Shown: in pieces, positions 46,172-55,569 of the stretch
Numbering within the stretch: position 1 is the stretch's first letter
Layout: the number at the start of each line of letters is the position of its first letter
DNA from: Methylocystis echinoides
Lineage (GTDB): Bacteria > Pseudomonadota > Alphaproteobacteria > Rhizobiales > Beijerinckiaceae
DNA length: 64,000 nucleotides
Direction: 5' to 3'
NCBI RefSeq assembly: GCF_040687965.1
Contig: NZ_CP156085.1
Coordinates: 186,001 to 250,000, forward strand
Program-made: the position numbers and the translations under genes
The notes under the pieces: generated by a model
The model's input: the letters and a program-made list of their open reading frames with translations, nothing else
Told to the model about the DNA's origin: nothing
The model's database searches: none

Positions 46172-47140
46172 TCATATTTCATCCGGCTCAGCGACGACTG
46201 TGATCGTGTCGTCGGGCTCAGGGGCGTCAGCCAGACCGCCCTGCATCGCGAGGATGGCGACGATGGCGTAGCTTCGCGCCTTGCGCTGCGTGGTGATCGC
46301 GTAAAATTGTTCGACGACGTCCGAGATCTCGCCCACGAATTCGAGCGAATATTGCCGCTCGACGGTCTCTCGGACGATGGTTGGCGCGACAACGAGCCCA
46401 ATCCCATCTTCGGCGAAGGTCTTGAGCAGTGCGCTATCCTCGACTTCAGCGACGATTTCGGGCCTGATTTTTCGATCTTCAAACCACTCGTCGAGCGATC
46501 TGCGAATTTCGATATTGGTCGTCGGCAACAAAAACGGCGCATTATGCAGAGAAAGCGGGAAATTGCGGCGGTAGCGCGCCGCCGTTTCCTTCGCGCCAAA
46601 CACCGAAATCGTCGATTGGCGGATCAGATGGTTATACACCCGGGAGCCGCTCGCCGAGGACGCCGGCGCGTCCGACAGCACGAGATCGATCCCGTGCAGC
46701 GCCAGTTCTGCCAGCAGTCTCTCGCGCTTGTCCTCGTAGCACATCATACGGATCGGTTCGTCGAGACCGAAGGCGGGCTTTACCAGCTGATAAACGACCA
46801 GCTTGGGCAGCGAATTCACGACCCCGACGTTGAGGCGCAGACGATTGGCGGCGTCGCGGTCGTCGAGCGACGCCGAAAGCTCCTCACCCAGCCGAAAGAT
46901 TTGCTCGGCGTAGCTGAACACCTGCCGTCCCGCTTCCGTCAGGGTCAGTCTGCGGCCGTCCTTGTCGAAGAGCTGGGAGCCGATCGACTTCTCGAAGGCC
47001 GAAAGCTGACTGCTGATCGTCGGCTGCGAAAGCCTGAGCTTTTCCGAGGCGCGTGTGATGCTGCCGTGTTTGGCGACGATCCAGAAGTAGTAAAGGTGCT
47101 GATAATTCAGTCTACCCACCTTCGATCTCTCCAACGGCAT
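46172..47140 (-). CDS. LysR-family regulator of the NhaR type
   Basis: 322 residues. N-terminal winged HTH: LNYQHLYYFWIVAKHGSITR and ASEKLRLSQPTISSQLSAFE with KSIGSQLFDKDGRRLTLTEA; the LNYxHLYYFW start is typical of NhaR. The effector domain follows (VGVVNSLPKLVVYQLVKPAF, APTIVRETVERQYSLEFVGE). NhaR activates nhaA in response to Na+; here the adjacent genes are a SulP transporter (convergent) and the ATPase fusion (divergent, 433 bases away), so one or both may be targets. The start has AGGAAA upstream. Confidence 0.88.
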   Translation of the reverse strand: MPLERSKVGRLNYQHLYYFWIVAKHGSITRASEKLRLSQPTISSQLSAFEKSIGSQLFDKDGRRLTLTEAGRQVFSYAEQIFRLGEELSASLDDRDAANRLRLNVGVVNSLPKLVVYQLVKPAFGLDEPIRMMCYEDKRERLLAELALHGIDLVLSDAPASSASGSRVYNHLIRQSTISVFGAKETAARYRRNFPLSLHNAPFLLPTTNIEIRRSLDEWFEDRKIRPEIVAEVEDSALLKTFAEDGIGLVVAPTIVRETVERQYSLEFVGEISDVVEQFYAITTQRKARSYAIVAILAMQGGLADAPEPDDTITVVAEPDEI

Positions 47141-47573
47141 GATTTTTTTCCTGAACAGCAGCGCAACTCACAACGCGATGCTCGACCTCAACCGCGCTTC
47201 TGGACGCGGCAGCGCGCTCAAGCCGTCACGGAAAAAGTGATAGTAAGCGCGCAGGCGAGCGGGGAGCAACCGCCGCCCAGTCTATAGCAGCTATAGGTAT
47301 CTGGGGAGGCCTTCCGGTATCGCGTTTCCCTATTTGCTCTCAAGCGTGGCGTCACCCGATCATTTGGCAGGCGTCTTAAACGAGACAAGGCAGGGTGCGT
47401 GAGGAGCTTCGCGCCTTCGCTGCCGAATCTTCAGCGGACCCTTCGGATCATGCCCGCCCGTCCAAAGTCTCGCGCAATGCCTAGATGATTTAAGGGGCAC
47501 GTTCTACTGTAGCGGAGCCCCTTCACAAACGGCCAAGCAGGCGACGGCGGCGGCGCAATGAATCAGGAGCATC
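47141..47573. promoter_or_regulatory. divergent intergenic region between NhaR-like gene and ATPase fusion
   Basis: 433 bases without a credible frame. As the shared upstream region of a LysR-type regulator and a divergently transcribed pump, it is where T-N11-A boxes would be expected; none could be fixed by eye. Confidence 0.4.
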
Positions 47574-50500
47574 ATGCAGGGACTGACAACCCTCGAGGCG
47601 CGTGCGCGGCTCGCCCAGTTTGGACCGAACACATTACTAGAAGCGCGACCGCCCTCCTTTGCGGCAGTCTTCCTCAGACAGTTTCTCAGTCCGCTGATTT
47701 ATATTCTCGTCGCCGCCGCGGCCGTCGCAATGGTGATCGGCGACGCGAAGGACGCCGCCTTCATCGGCGTCGTATTGATCATCAACGGGATCATCGGCGC
47801 GGTTCAGGAATATTCCGCGGGTCAGGCCGCGGCCGCGCTGCGCCAGCAGGATCAGCCGCACGCGCTCGTCCTGCGCGACGGCGTCCAGCAGGAAATCGAC
47901 GCGCGAGATCTCGTGCCGGGCGACGTCGTATTGCTCGAGGCCGGCCGCCGCGTGCCCGCAGATCTGCGACTGATCGAAGCCGTCGATTTGCGCTGCGACG
48001 AATCCCTGCTGACCGGGGAATCTCTTCCGGTGAAGAAGCAGGCGCCAACAGCGGCGAAAGAGGGACAGCGTGACGGCATGGCCTTCGCCGGCTCCATGGT
48101 CACGCGCGGGCGCGGCGTGGGCGAGGTGACGGCGACCGGTCTTGCGACGGAGGTTGGCAAGATTGCCGGCGAGCTCGCTAAGCCGTCGGCCTCGCAGCCG
48201 CCGCTCATCATCCGGATGGAGCGGTTTTCGACGCTCATCGCGTTTCTCGTCGGGGCCGCTGTCGCTCTGCTCATGGTGATTGGCTATCTGCGCCACATGG
48301 GGCTCGTCGAGCTCTTCATGATGGCGGTCGGCCTCGCCGTCTCGGCGATTCCAGAAGGGCTTCCGGTGGCGATCGCCGTGGCGTTGGCCATCGGCATGCG
48401 GCGCATGGCCAAGGCGAATGTGATCGTAAGAAAGATGGCCGCCGTGGAGTCGCTTGGCTCCTGCACCCTGATTGCGACCGACAAGACCGGCACGCTCACC
48501 CGTAACGAACTCACCGTCACCGAGGTCGTCCTGCCGGACGGCTCAATTCTCTCTCTGCAACCCGGCGAGGGCGTCGAGTCCTATTCTTTCCGCGGCGCGG
48601 CGCCGAACGAGCCGGCCGATCTCCTGCTCGCGGCGCTGCTGCGGGCGGCGGCGCTCCCCAATGAGGCGGAGATCCGGCGCGAGAAGGAAGAGATCAGGGG
48701 CGTCGGCGACACGGTCGACGTCGCCCTGCTCGTCGCCGCGCACAGAAGCGGCGTTGCGCATGAGATCTGAAAGCGCGCTATCCGCTGGTGAAGCGCATCC
48801 CCTACGAGCCCGACCTCCGATATGCGGCGTCGTTCCATCTCCACGAGGAGAAAGCAGCCGTGCGCGTCTTCGCCAAGGGCGCGCCGGAGACGCTCATCGC
48901 CATGGCCGGCCGCATGGATGTCAGCGGCGCGCTGGTCCCAATCGACCGCGACCCGCTCTGGCGCCAGAAGGACGCGCTCTCGGCCAGAGGTCTGCGCGTC
49001 CTCGCCTTCGCGGAAGGCGAGATCGCCCCGGAGCCGGACCTCGGCTATGGCCCGCGCCATCTGGAAAACCTCGTCTTTCTCGGGCTCGTCGGCATGCATG
49101 ACCCGCTGCGGCCGGAAGTCCCGCGCGCCATAGGCGCCTGCCGCGACGCCGGAATCGCCGTGGCGATGGTGACCGGCGACTCTCCCGGCACGGCCGCGGC
49201 CATCGCCAGAGAGGCGGGCATGGCTTTTTCGCCGGACCAGGTCGTGACGGGCGACGAGGTGCGGCGCACCGAAGAAGCGGGCGAGGCGTCGCTCGACGCG
49301 TTGACCGAGCGCGCCCGCATCTACGCCCGCGTCGAGCCGATCCAGAAGCTTGCGATCGTCCTGTCGCTGGCGCGCAACGGGCATTTCGTGGCGGTCACAG
49401 GCGACGGCGTCAACGACGCGCCGGCGCTCAAGCATGCGCATGTCGGCGTCGCCATGGGCAAGCAGGGCACCGACGTCGCCAAGGAAAGCGCCGACATCAT
49501 CATCGCTGACGACAATTTCGCGTCGATCGTGCGCGGAGTGATGGAAGGCCGCGTCGCTTACGCCAACATCCGCAAGGTCATCTTCCTTCTGGTTTCGACC
49601 GGCGCCGCTGAACTGCTGCTCTTCCTGCTCGCAATCCCCGCCGGCCTGCCGATGCCGCTGCTGCCCGTGCAATTGCTGTGGCTCAACCTCGTCACCAATG
49701 GCGTTCAGCATGTCGCGCTTGCCGCCGAGAAGCCCGAGGGCGACGAGCTGACCTATCCGCCGCGCAAGCCGGAGGAGCCGATCTTCGACCGCGTGATGAT
49801 CACCCGCAACGTCTATTCGGCTCTCGTCATGGCAGGCGTCGGCTTTGGCCTGTTTTACTGGCTTATCGCGCAAGGCTACGAGACCAGCCACGCCCGCAAC
49901 CTGCTGCTTCTGCTCTTCGTCATCTTCGAAAATTTCCAGGCGTTGAATGCGCGCTCGGAACATCACTCCCTCTTCCACAGGGGGCTCTTCTCCAGTCCGC
50001 TGCTCATCGCCAGCATCGTCGGCGCGCAGGTCATTCACCTTGCGGCCTCGCATGTTCCCGGGCTCGCCGACACGCTGCGCATCTGGCCGCCGACAGTCGC
50101 GGAATGGGGCGCGCTGCTCGCCGCGGGTTCGTCGCTGCTCGTTGTCATGGAGCTCGAGAAATGGTGGACCGAGCGCCACAAGCGCCCGAAGACGCGGCCC
50201 GAGCCAGAGGTTGCTGTCGCCCCGCCGTCTCGATTGCGCCGCTACGCGCCTCTCGCCGCGAGCGCCGCGCTCGTCGTGGCGGTCGCCGCTGCCGGGACGC
50301 TTTATTGGCAGACGCTGCGCAAGGCGCGGCCCGAACTCGCGACAGTCGAGCGCGGCAATGTTGTCCGCACTGTTGATTTAACGGGCGCCGTCGTCGCCGC
50401 GCCGCTGGTCGAGGCGGCGGCGCCTGTCGAGGGAAGGATCGAGGCCGTCGCGTGCGGCGATGGCGACCAGGTCGAAGCCGGGCGGGTCTGCGCCAGGATC

Positions 50501-51286
50501 ATTCCGCCTGACCGCCAGGCAGAGGTCGACCGCGCGCGCAGAGCGCTCGCAGCCGCACAGGCCGCGCAGCGCAACAGCGCCGCCGCGCTGGAACACGCGA
50601 CATCGGCGAAAACTCGCGCGGCGGCGGCGCGCGCCAAGGCGCGCCTGGCGCGGGCCCAGGCCCTCACGAGCCGGCGCGAAGTGACGCTACGCGCTGCGCA
50701 GGAGAAGGGCGCGCCGGTCGTCGCACCCTCCGGAGGGATGATCAGGGGGAGCCGGATGGAGAACGGCCGCGCTGCTAGCGCGGGCGAAACCTTGTTCGGA
50801 GTCGCGGGGACTGACAGAGCCTTGCATATCGACGTCGTCCCTGAGGCGGGAGCGACTCTGCAGGCGCGACCCGGCGCCCCAGTGACGACGACCTTCGCGG
50901 GCGATCCCTCGCAACAAGTCGCGGGCAAATTACGCACGGCCATGCCCACTGAAGAGGGCGCGAGGATTGTCGTCGAAGCGCCGACACTGCCCTCTGCCCC
51001 GCCGCCCGGCGCGGCGGCAAGGGTGCGTATAGAGCTCGACCGGCGGGAGGATGCGCTGCGCGTTCCGAGCCGCGGCTTGCAATACAGCCCCAGGGAGGGC
51101 GCGTCGCTTCCGCCGCCGTCGGCTGGATGGGCGCGCGTGTGGGCTTGGCGCGATGGCGCGATGACGCCCGTTGATGTGAAGCCAGGTCTCGACGACGGCG
51201 CCTTCGTCGAAATCAGGGGCGGTGCGCTCAAGGCAGGGGATCGGGTCGTCGTCAATGGAGCAAGCCAGGCTCCACAGGAGCCTTGA
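47574..51286 (+). pseudogene. P-type cation ATPase fused to a HlyD/MacA-like periplasmic adaptor (one-base frameshift)
   Basis: ATG at 47574 with AGGAG four bases upstream. N-terminal GLTTLEARARLAQFGPNTLL is the cation-ATPase N domain; actuator loop LTGESLPV (Thr147), helix-4 motif IPEGLPVAIAVAL (Pro260), phosphorylation motif DKTGTLT (Asp303). At 48763 the frame is lost (GAGGATC to GAGATC); in the next frame it continues with KGAPETLI, GDGVNDAPALKHAHVG and helix 6 LLPVQLLWLNLVTNGVQHVA. After helix 10 (VVMELEKWW) comes a basic linker, an eleventh helix (YAPLAASAALVVAVAAAGTL), a lipoyl half (VEAAAPVEGRIEAVACGDGD), an Ala-rich hairpin, the second lipoyl half and a beta-barrel/membrane-proximal domain ending VNGASQAPQEP. 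Restored, it is about 1237 residues. The pump belongs to the P2-like (Ca2+/cation) group; the cation is unknown. Confidence 0.85.
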
Positions 51287-51474
51287 CCAAGGCGGCAGAA
51301 AATCAGGCAGGTGGCGTCTGATCAAAAGCAGCTCTGGGAGGACCCGATTTCTAGGGCGTGGGTTCCTCAGAGACCCGCCCTTATGATAATTTAGGGCGTC
51401 CGCTTTGCCCTCGTTTCGAACCAGGTGAGGCTCGGCCTTCCCTTGTTCGCCATAGCTTTCGCGGGGTTGGGCCG

Positions 51475-52323
51475 ATGGACTGTGCAAAGAAACGTGAGCT
51501 GTACATGCCGATCTCAAGCTTCAGCCGACGCGGCTGGCGCGACGCCCGAGCCGTTGTCTGGCCCCGACGGGCTTTCTTGCAGTCCTTGATTCTGATGGGG
51601 CTGACGATGCCTTGCTCTGCTCTTGCAGCCGATCAGCGGGGGCGCGGCCTGTGCTCCGCAGCCCCGGTCCGTCTCAAGGCGTCCGGCCCCCTAAAACGGA
51701 CAGCGGCGCGCTTACGGGCAAAGCTGCCTGTGCATGTCCTGGCGATCGGTTCATCCTCGACGCAAGGGATCGGCGCATCTTCGCCGGCGTTTTCCTACCC
51801 GGCCCAACTTGAGTCGGCTCTCGAGCTCAGGTTTCCGGGTGTGGACGTTAAAGTCGTCAACGCCGGCATAGCCGGCGAAACCGCCGATCGTACTCTTGCG
51901 CGGCTTGACGCGGAACTGGAACGAACCAAGCCAGACCTCGTCCTCTGGCAAGTCGGCACCAACGACGCATTGTCTTCCTCAGTCACGGAGCCAGCTTTCG
52001 AAGCCACCATCGAGCGCGGCGTTACGTCAATCGAGCGGCATAAGAGCGACGTCCTTCTTCTCGACCAGCAGTTCACAAAGAAGGTCAATGACCCGGATCG
52101 TTACGAGCGCTTTGTCGCGGTTCTCGACCGCGTCGCTAGGAAAGAGCATGTCTGTCTCTTTCCCCGCTACCGTCTCATGAAAATGATGGACCAATTCGAT
52201 GGAGATGGCATAGAGCTTATGCTCGCAGCGGATGGCTTCCACATGAATGACGCTGGTTACGCCTGCGTCGCCGATCTTCTGGCCTTGAACATTCAGGAAC
52301 TGGTCGCGCAGCCGGATCAGTGA
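51475..52323 (+). CDS. SGNH/GDSL hydrolase
   Basis: About 282 residues from ATG at 51475 (51505 is an alternative; neither has a strong ribosome site). A basic N-terminus and hydrophobic stretch (RRAFLQSLILMGLTMPCSAL, AA-AD) give a signal peptide, so it acts in the periplasm or outside. SGNH blocks: nucleophile in AIGSSSTQGIGAS, Gly in VVNAGIAGETADRTLARLD, Asn in WQVGTNDALSSS, and Asp/His in LAADGFHMNDAGY. Family members are esterases, lipases or polysaccharide deacetylases. It follows the ATPase fusion by about 190 bases in the same direction. Confidence 0.85.
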   Translation: MDCAKKRELYMPISSFSRRGWRDARAVVWPRRAFLQSLILMGLTMPCSALAADQRGRGLCSAAPVRLKASGPLKRTAARLRAKLPVHVLAIGSSSTQGIGASSPAFSYPAQLESALELRFPGVDVKVVNAGIAGETADRTLARLDAELERTKPDLVLWQVGTNDALSSSVTEPAFEATIERGVTSIERHKSDVLLLDQQFTKKVNDPDRYERFVAVLDRVARKEHVCLFPRYRLMKMMDQFDGDGIELMLAADGFHMNDAGYACVADLLALNIQELVAQPDQ

Positions 52324-52387
52324 GCCCGTCTACGGCGAGCCAGCCTGTTTTCGTAATTGCAACCCACATCCGGCACTGCTAGAATTG

Positions 52388-53195
52388 GAGGGTGTTATGC
52401 ACTCTGGATCATGAACTCTGCGGCGCGTTTGAGCCTGAGACAGGCGAAGGCGACGACGTGGAGTCCTGCGAGAGTCTGGGCATAGCGCTCGTAGTCTTTG
52501 ACGAGCCGCCTGCATCGGGTCGCCCAAGCAAATGAACGTTCGACCACCTAGCGCTTGGGCAACAGCACGAAGCCCTTCTTCGCTTCGGCGAGTTTGACAA
52601 CACAAAGTTCGGCGCCCTGCGCCTTGGCCGCTTCGGCTGCGTTCACGCCAGTGTAGCCCTGATCGACATAAATGAGCTCTACGCTCTCACCCGTCGCCTC
52701 GTGCACAGCGGCGGCGAGCTTGCCGACCTCCGCGCGGTCATCGACATTCGCTTGGAGCCACGTTTGCGCTTGGCGCCGTCATAGCCCGCCCGCGGGCCGC
52801 TTTCCGGGGTGGAGCGCAAGGTGCGGCTGTCGATAATCGCTGCCGTCGGCTCTGCGGCGCGCCCGGAGGCAACGCGACAAGCCGCGCAGATCCTGCGCAA
52901 GCGCCTCGAACACGCCCGCCGCCAACCAGCGCTGCGATTGTTGATACACGGCGGACCAGGGCGGCAGATCGTTGGGCATGGCGCGCCATGCGATGCCGTA
53001 GCGCAGAACATAGCGCAGGCCGTTGAACAGCTCGCGGAGAGAATGTTGACGCTGTGGGGCGCCTTCGTCCATCAGCGTGAGATACGGCGCAACCAGCGAC
53101 CACTCTTCGTCGGTGACATCAGATGGATAAGGTTTGCGAATCGGAGCCATCCGATTCTACTAAGCCAATCAGGCACTAAAGTACATAACACCCTC
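52388..53195 (-). mobile_element. IS5-family element, copy 2, decayed
   Basis: 808 bp between ends GAGGGTGTTATG (52388) and its inverse (53188-53195). The transposase starts at 53150 with the same protein as copy 1 but carries a 2-base change at LRGL (near 52885), a 55-base deletion after RGSK (near 52750), and a TAG in place of the Trp of LPKRWVVERSFAWATRC (near 52550). Unlike copy 1, it keeps the C-terminal part (VKDYERYAQTLAGLHVVAFA). It is therefore complete at both ends but inactive. Orientation is opposite to copy 1 at 33902. Confidence 0.9.
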
Positions 53196-53368
53196 TAGGG
53201 CCCGCGCGGAGCCCCGCGACGCGTCGCAGCGCCGATCGCCACGACATACGCGTCCTCTGCCCCGTCGTCGTCAATCCGGCCACATTCCAATCATAGCAGC
53301 CGCCGATTGGGCCGCCTTCAATTGCGGCGGCTCAAAGCCGCGCTTCTCACCGTGTTGTAGCGCGATTG

Positions 53369-54997
53369 TTAATGCTTTTTGAATTCTATCACGGCGGGAA
53401 ACTCCTTTTTCCGCCCGAGAAGATAAAATGACGCGGCCGATCCTTTACCTTTCAACTCCACTGTTCCCGCGTCCAGAAAAACAAAGTCGTCGTTCAATCT
53501 GACCTTTACAGCCTCGGACACGTGGATTTTGTTCGCGAGCGAGGTCGATTCAAAACGACTGGCGACGTTAACAACATCTCCCCAGAGATCGTAAGAAAAC
53601 TTCTTTTTGCCTAACACTCCGGCCGCCACCGTGCCCGTGTGGATCCCCATGCGCATTTCGATCGGAAACGGCGAGTGGGCGGGAAACTCCTGTATGAATC
53701 TCATTGCGTCAAGCGCAAATTCAGCGACATGCTGGCAATGCAAAGGATCGCGATTTGGGACGCCCCCTACGACCATATAGCTGTCGCCTATCGTTTTGAT
53801 TTTTTCTACTCCATGCGTTTCAACGAGTTCGTCGAATTTCTCGAAAATGGCGTTGAGAAGATTGACCGTTTCATGCGGCCCAAGTTGCGCCGAGAGGTCC
53901 GTGAAGCCGACGATATCAGAGAAAAACACGGTTACCTCGGGATACACCTCAGCAATCACTTCCTCGCCGCCCTGAAGCCGCTGAGCAATCGTGGCAGGAA
54001 GGATATTATGGAGTAATTTTTCCGATCGAACGCGTTCGTTATTCAGCTCGGCAGCAGTCATCTCGGAAATTTTTACCTTATCCTCAAGGGAGACAAAGGC
54101 GGCGCTGAGATTTGAGGCCATCGCCTCGATCGCCCCCGCGATTTGGCCTATCTCATCCTGGCCTGTGATGTTTGTTTTCGTCGCAAGGTCGCCATTGCTT
54201 ATCGATTGAACAGCCGCTACCAGACGCGACGTCCTCTTGACGAACCTCAGCTGCAAGTAGAACACTGAGGCTATCACCATTGAAAACAAACCAAGAGCAA
54301 GGTAAGTGTTCATTCCAACCAGTTCAGCCGTGTGCAGCTCTTCTTCCTCTAAGACAGCTTTGTATCGGTTCCGTATCATTCTATTGAAATCGAAGACGGC
54401 TTTGCTCAGCTTTCCATTTTCCTCTGAATAAGAGTTTCCGTAGAGAAGACGTTCAGCCATGGCCATATCCGGTTTGCTCTTTTTGGCGAAGGCGCCTGTG
54501 CCATCGTCAAATTCGCCTCTGACGGCGTGCATCGCAATCCGTTCCGTGGTGCTGACTTTGACATACAGCGCTTTCGCCTTTTTTAGCTGATTGAACTCCT
54601 CTACCGTAATGTCGAGTTTCAAGAACTGATCTTCCAGCGGCCCCTTCCCCGACCTTTTTGCGTCCGGGGGCGGGATGAAGCCGGCGGAAACAAGATCCCA
54701 ATATTCTAATCCGTAGTTCTCGGGACGGGCGAGTTTTCCCTCAAGGATGTCGTCGAGCTCGTTATACATGTCTAACTTTTTTTGGTCCTTGGTCGCGACA
54801 TATGCGCGCGCGAACCGTGTCGCCCATTGAGAGGATATGACCAGATCTTCGGAAAGCGAGGTGATTTCGTTCAGCCGCCGCCGCGATTCTTCCCTCTTGT
54901 CGTCGGCCTTTCCTAAATAGAAACCGATAATGAGGTTCATGCCAGCAAGGGCGATCAGCATAAGAAAAAAAGCTGAAAAGAAAGTCCGCAGCTTCAT
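53369..54997 (-). CDS. membrane-bound class III adenylate cyclase
   Basis: 542 residues from ATG at 54997 (MKLRTFFSAFFLMLIALAGM). Two membrane helices (about 5-28 and 230-252) enclose a periplasmic helical sensor; then a HAMP domain (QLRFVKRTSRLVAAVQSISN ... IEAMASN), a signalling helix (SEKLLHNILPATIAQRLQGG) and the cyclase domain. Metal-binding Asp in TVFFSDIVGFTDL and KIKTIGDSYMVVGG; the purine-selecting Lys (EKIKT) and Asp (SYDLWGDVVNVASRFES) favour ATP over GTP. Product is cAMP. The upstream extension to 55174 lacks features. No effector gene is adjacent. Confidence 0.92.
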   Translation of the reverse strand: MKLRTFFSAFFLMLIALAGMNLIIGFYLGKADDKREESRRRLNEITSLSEDLVISSQWATRFARAYVATKDQKKLDMYNELDDILEGKLARPENYGLEYWDLVSAGFIPPPDAKRSGKGPLEDQFLKLDITVEEFNQLKKAKALYVKVSTTERIAMHAVRGEFDDGTGAFAKKSKPDMAMAERLLYGNSYSEENGKLSKAVFDFNRMIRNRYKAVLEEEELHTAELVGMNTYLALGLFSMVIASVFYLQLRFVKRTSRLVAAVQSISNGDLATKTNITGQDEIGQIAGAIEAMASNLSAAFVSLEDKVKISEMTAAELNNERVRSEKLLHNILPATIAQRLQGGEEVIAEVYPEVTVFFSDIVGFTDLSAQLGPHETVNLLNAIFEKFDELVETHGVEKIKTIGDSYMVVGGVPNRDPLHCQHVAEFALDAMRFIQEFPAHSPFPIEMRMGIHTGTVAAGVLGKKKFSYDLWGDVVNVASRFESTSLANKIHVSEAVKVRLNDDFVFLDAGTVELKGKGSAASFYLLGRKKEFPAVIEFKKH

Positions 54998-55408
54998 TGA
55001 GGCCCCGCCGGCTTGGGAATTTGCGGCTGCATCAAAACAACTCGGGCAGCCTTTGGGTAGATTGTTCAACATAGTAACGCACATTGGGCTTTGCGGCCAG
55101 CCGTCCTTAGGAGACTTGAATGGAGGGGCTGTAGAGCGACTTTGCGTCCTCTTGGGCTGTATTCGGGCGCTCAAAGCAAAAGGATCGACAGGCGAGTTCC
55201 TGCCGGCAATGGCTCGCGCCCTTAGAGCTATCCGCTCTCTGTGGGGTATCAGCGATTTCCCGTGTCCGTATCCTCAGTTGCGTGCTGTTCGCATATAAAT
55301 GGGGATTTGCTGATTTGCCTGGAAGTGCTGCCTGTCAATGAGGCGCGGCGTCGATCGTGGCGGAAACCCCTAATTGCGGCGAAAGCGAGTCAGCGTCCCG
55401 CCTTGCAT
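54998..55408. other. divergent intergenic region
   Basis: About 410 bases between the cyclase and the RND operon operator, divergent promoters expected. No additional gene recognised. Confidence 0.35.
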
Positions 55409-55427
55409 TATATCGCACTACGATATA
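55409..55427. promoter_or_regulatory. palindromic operator upstream of the RND efflux operon
   Basis: TATATCGCACTACGATATA: perfect 7-bp arms (TATATCG/CGATATA) around CACTA, 143 bases before the GTG at 55570. Its complement shares the 15-mer TCGTAGTGCGATATA exactly with 61789-61803 in front of the PCuAC-like gene and behind the MarR gene start. AT-rich in a GC-rich region. MarR proteins bind such palindromes, so the MarR at 61166 is the natural candidate. Confidence 0.7.
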
Positions 55428-55569
55428 GGTTGCCTTCGCGTCCTTCGAGGGAGATCGCGGTGTGGTCAGCTTTGGCAGGAATGCGCGATCCCCGCGCCCT
55501 CATCAAGCGAGCCGGGAATTGTCGAGCCCGGCTGTGAGGGTGTTTCTACGTTGCTGGTGGGAGAGATGG

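Noticed and set aside
48755-48775. Programmed frameshifting in the ATPase fusion
   Set aside because: No slippery heptamer or stimulatory hairpin is evident at 48763, and the shift falls inside a catalytic domain; a lost base is simpler.
48581-50179. 532-residue minus-strand open frame
   Set aside because: Antisense shadow of the ATPase; the + strand carries GDGVND and membrane helices in the same place.
33902-53195. Composite transposon bounded by IS5 copies
   Set aside because: Copy 1 lacks its 3' end and copy 2 has three lesions; there is no sign that the pair moved the 18-kb segment as a unit.
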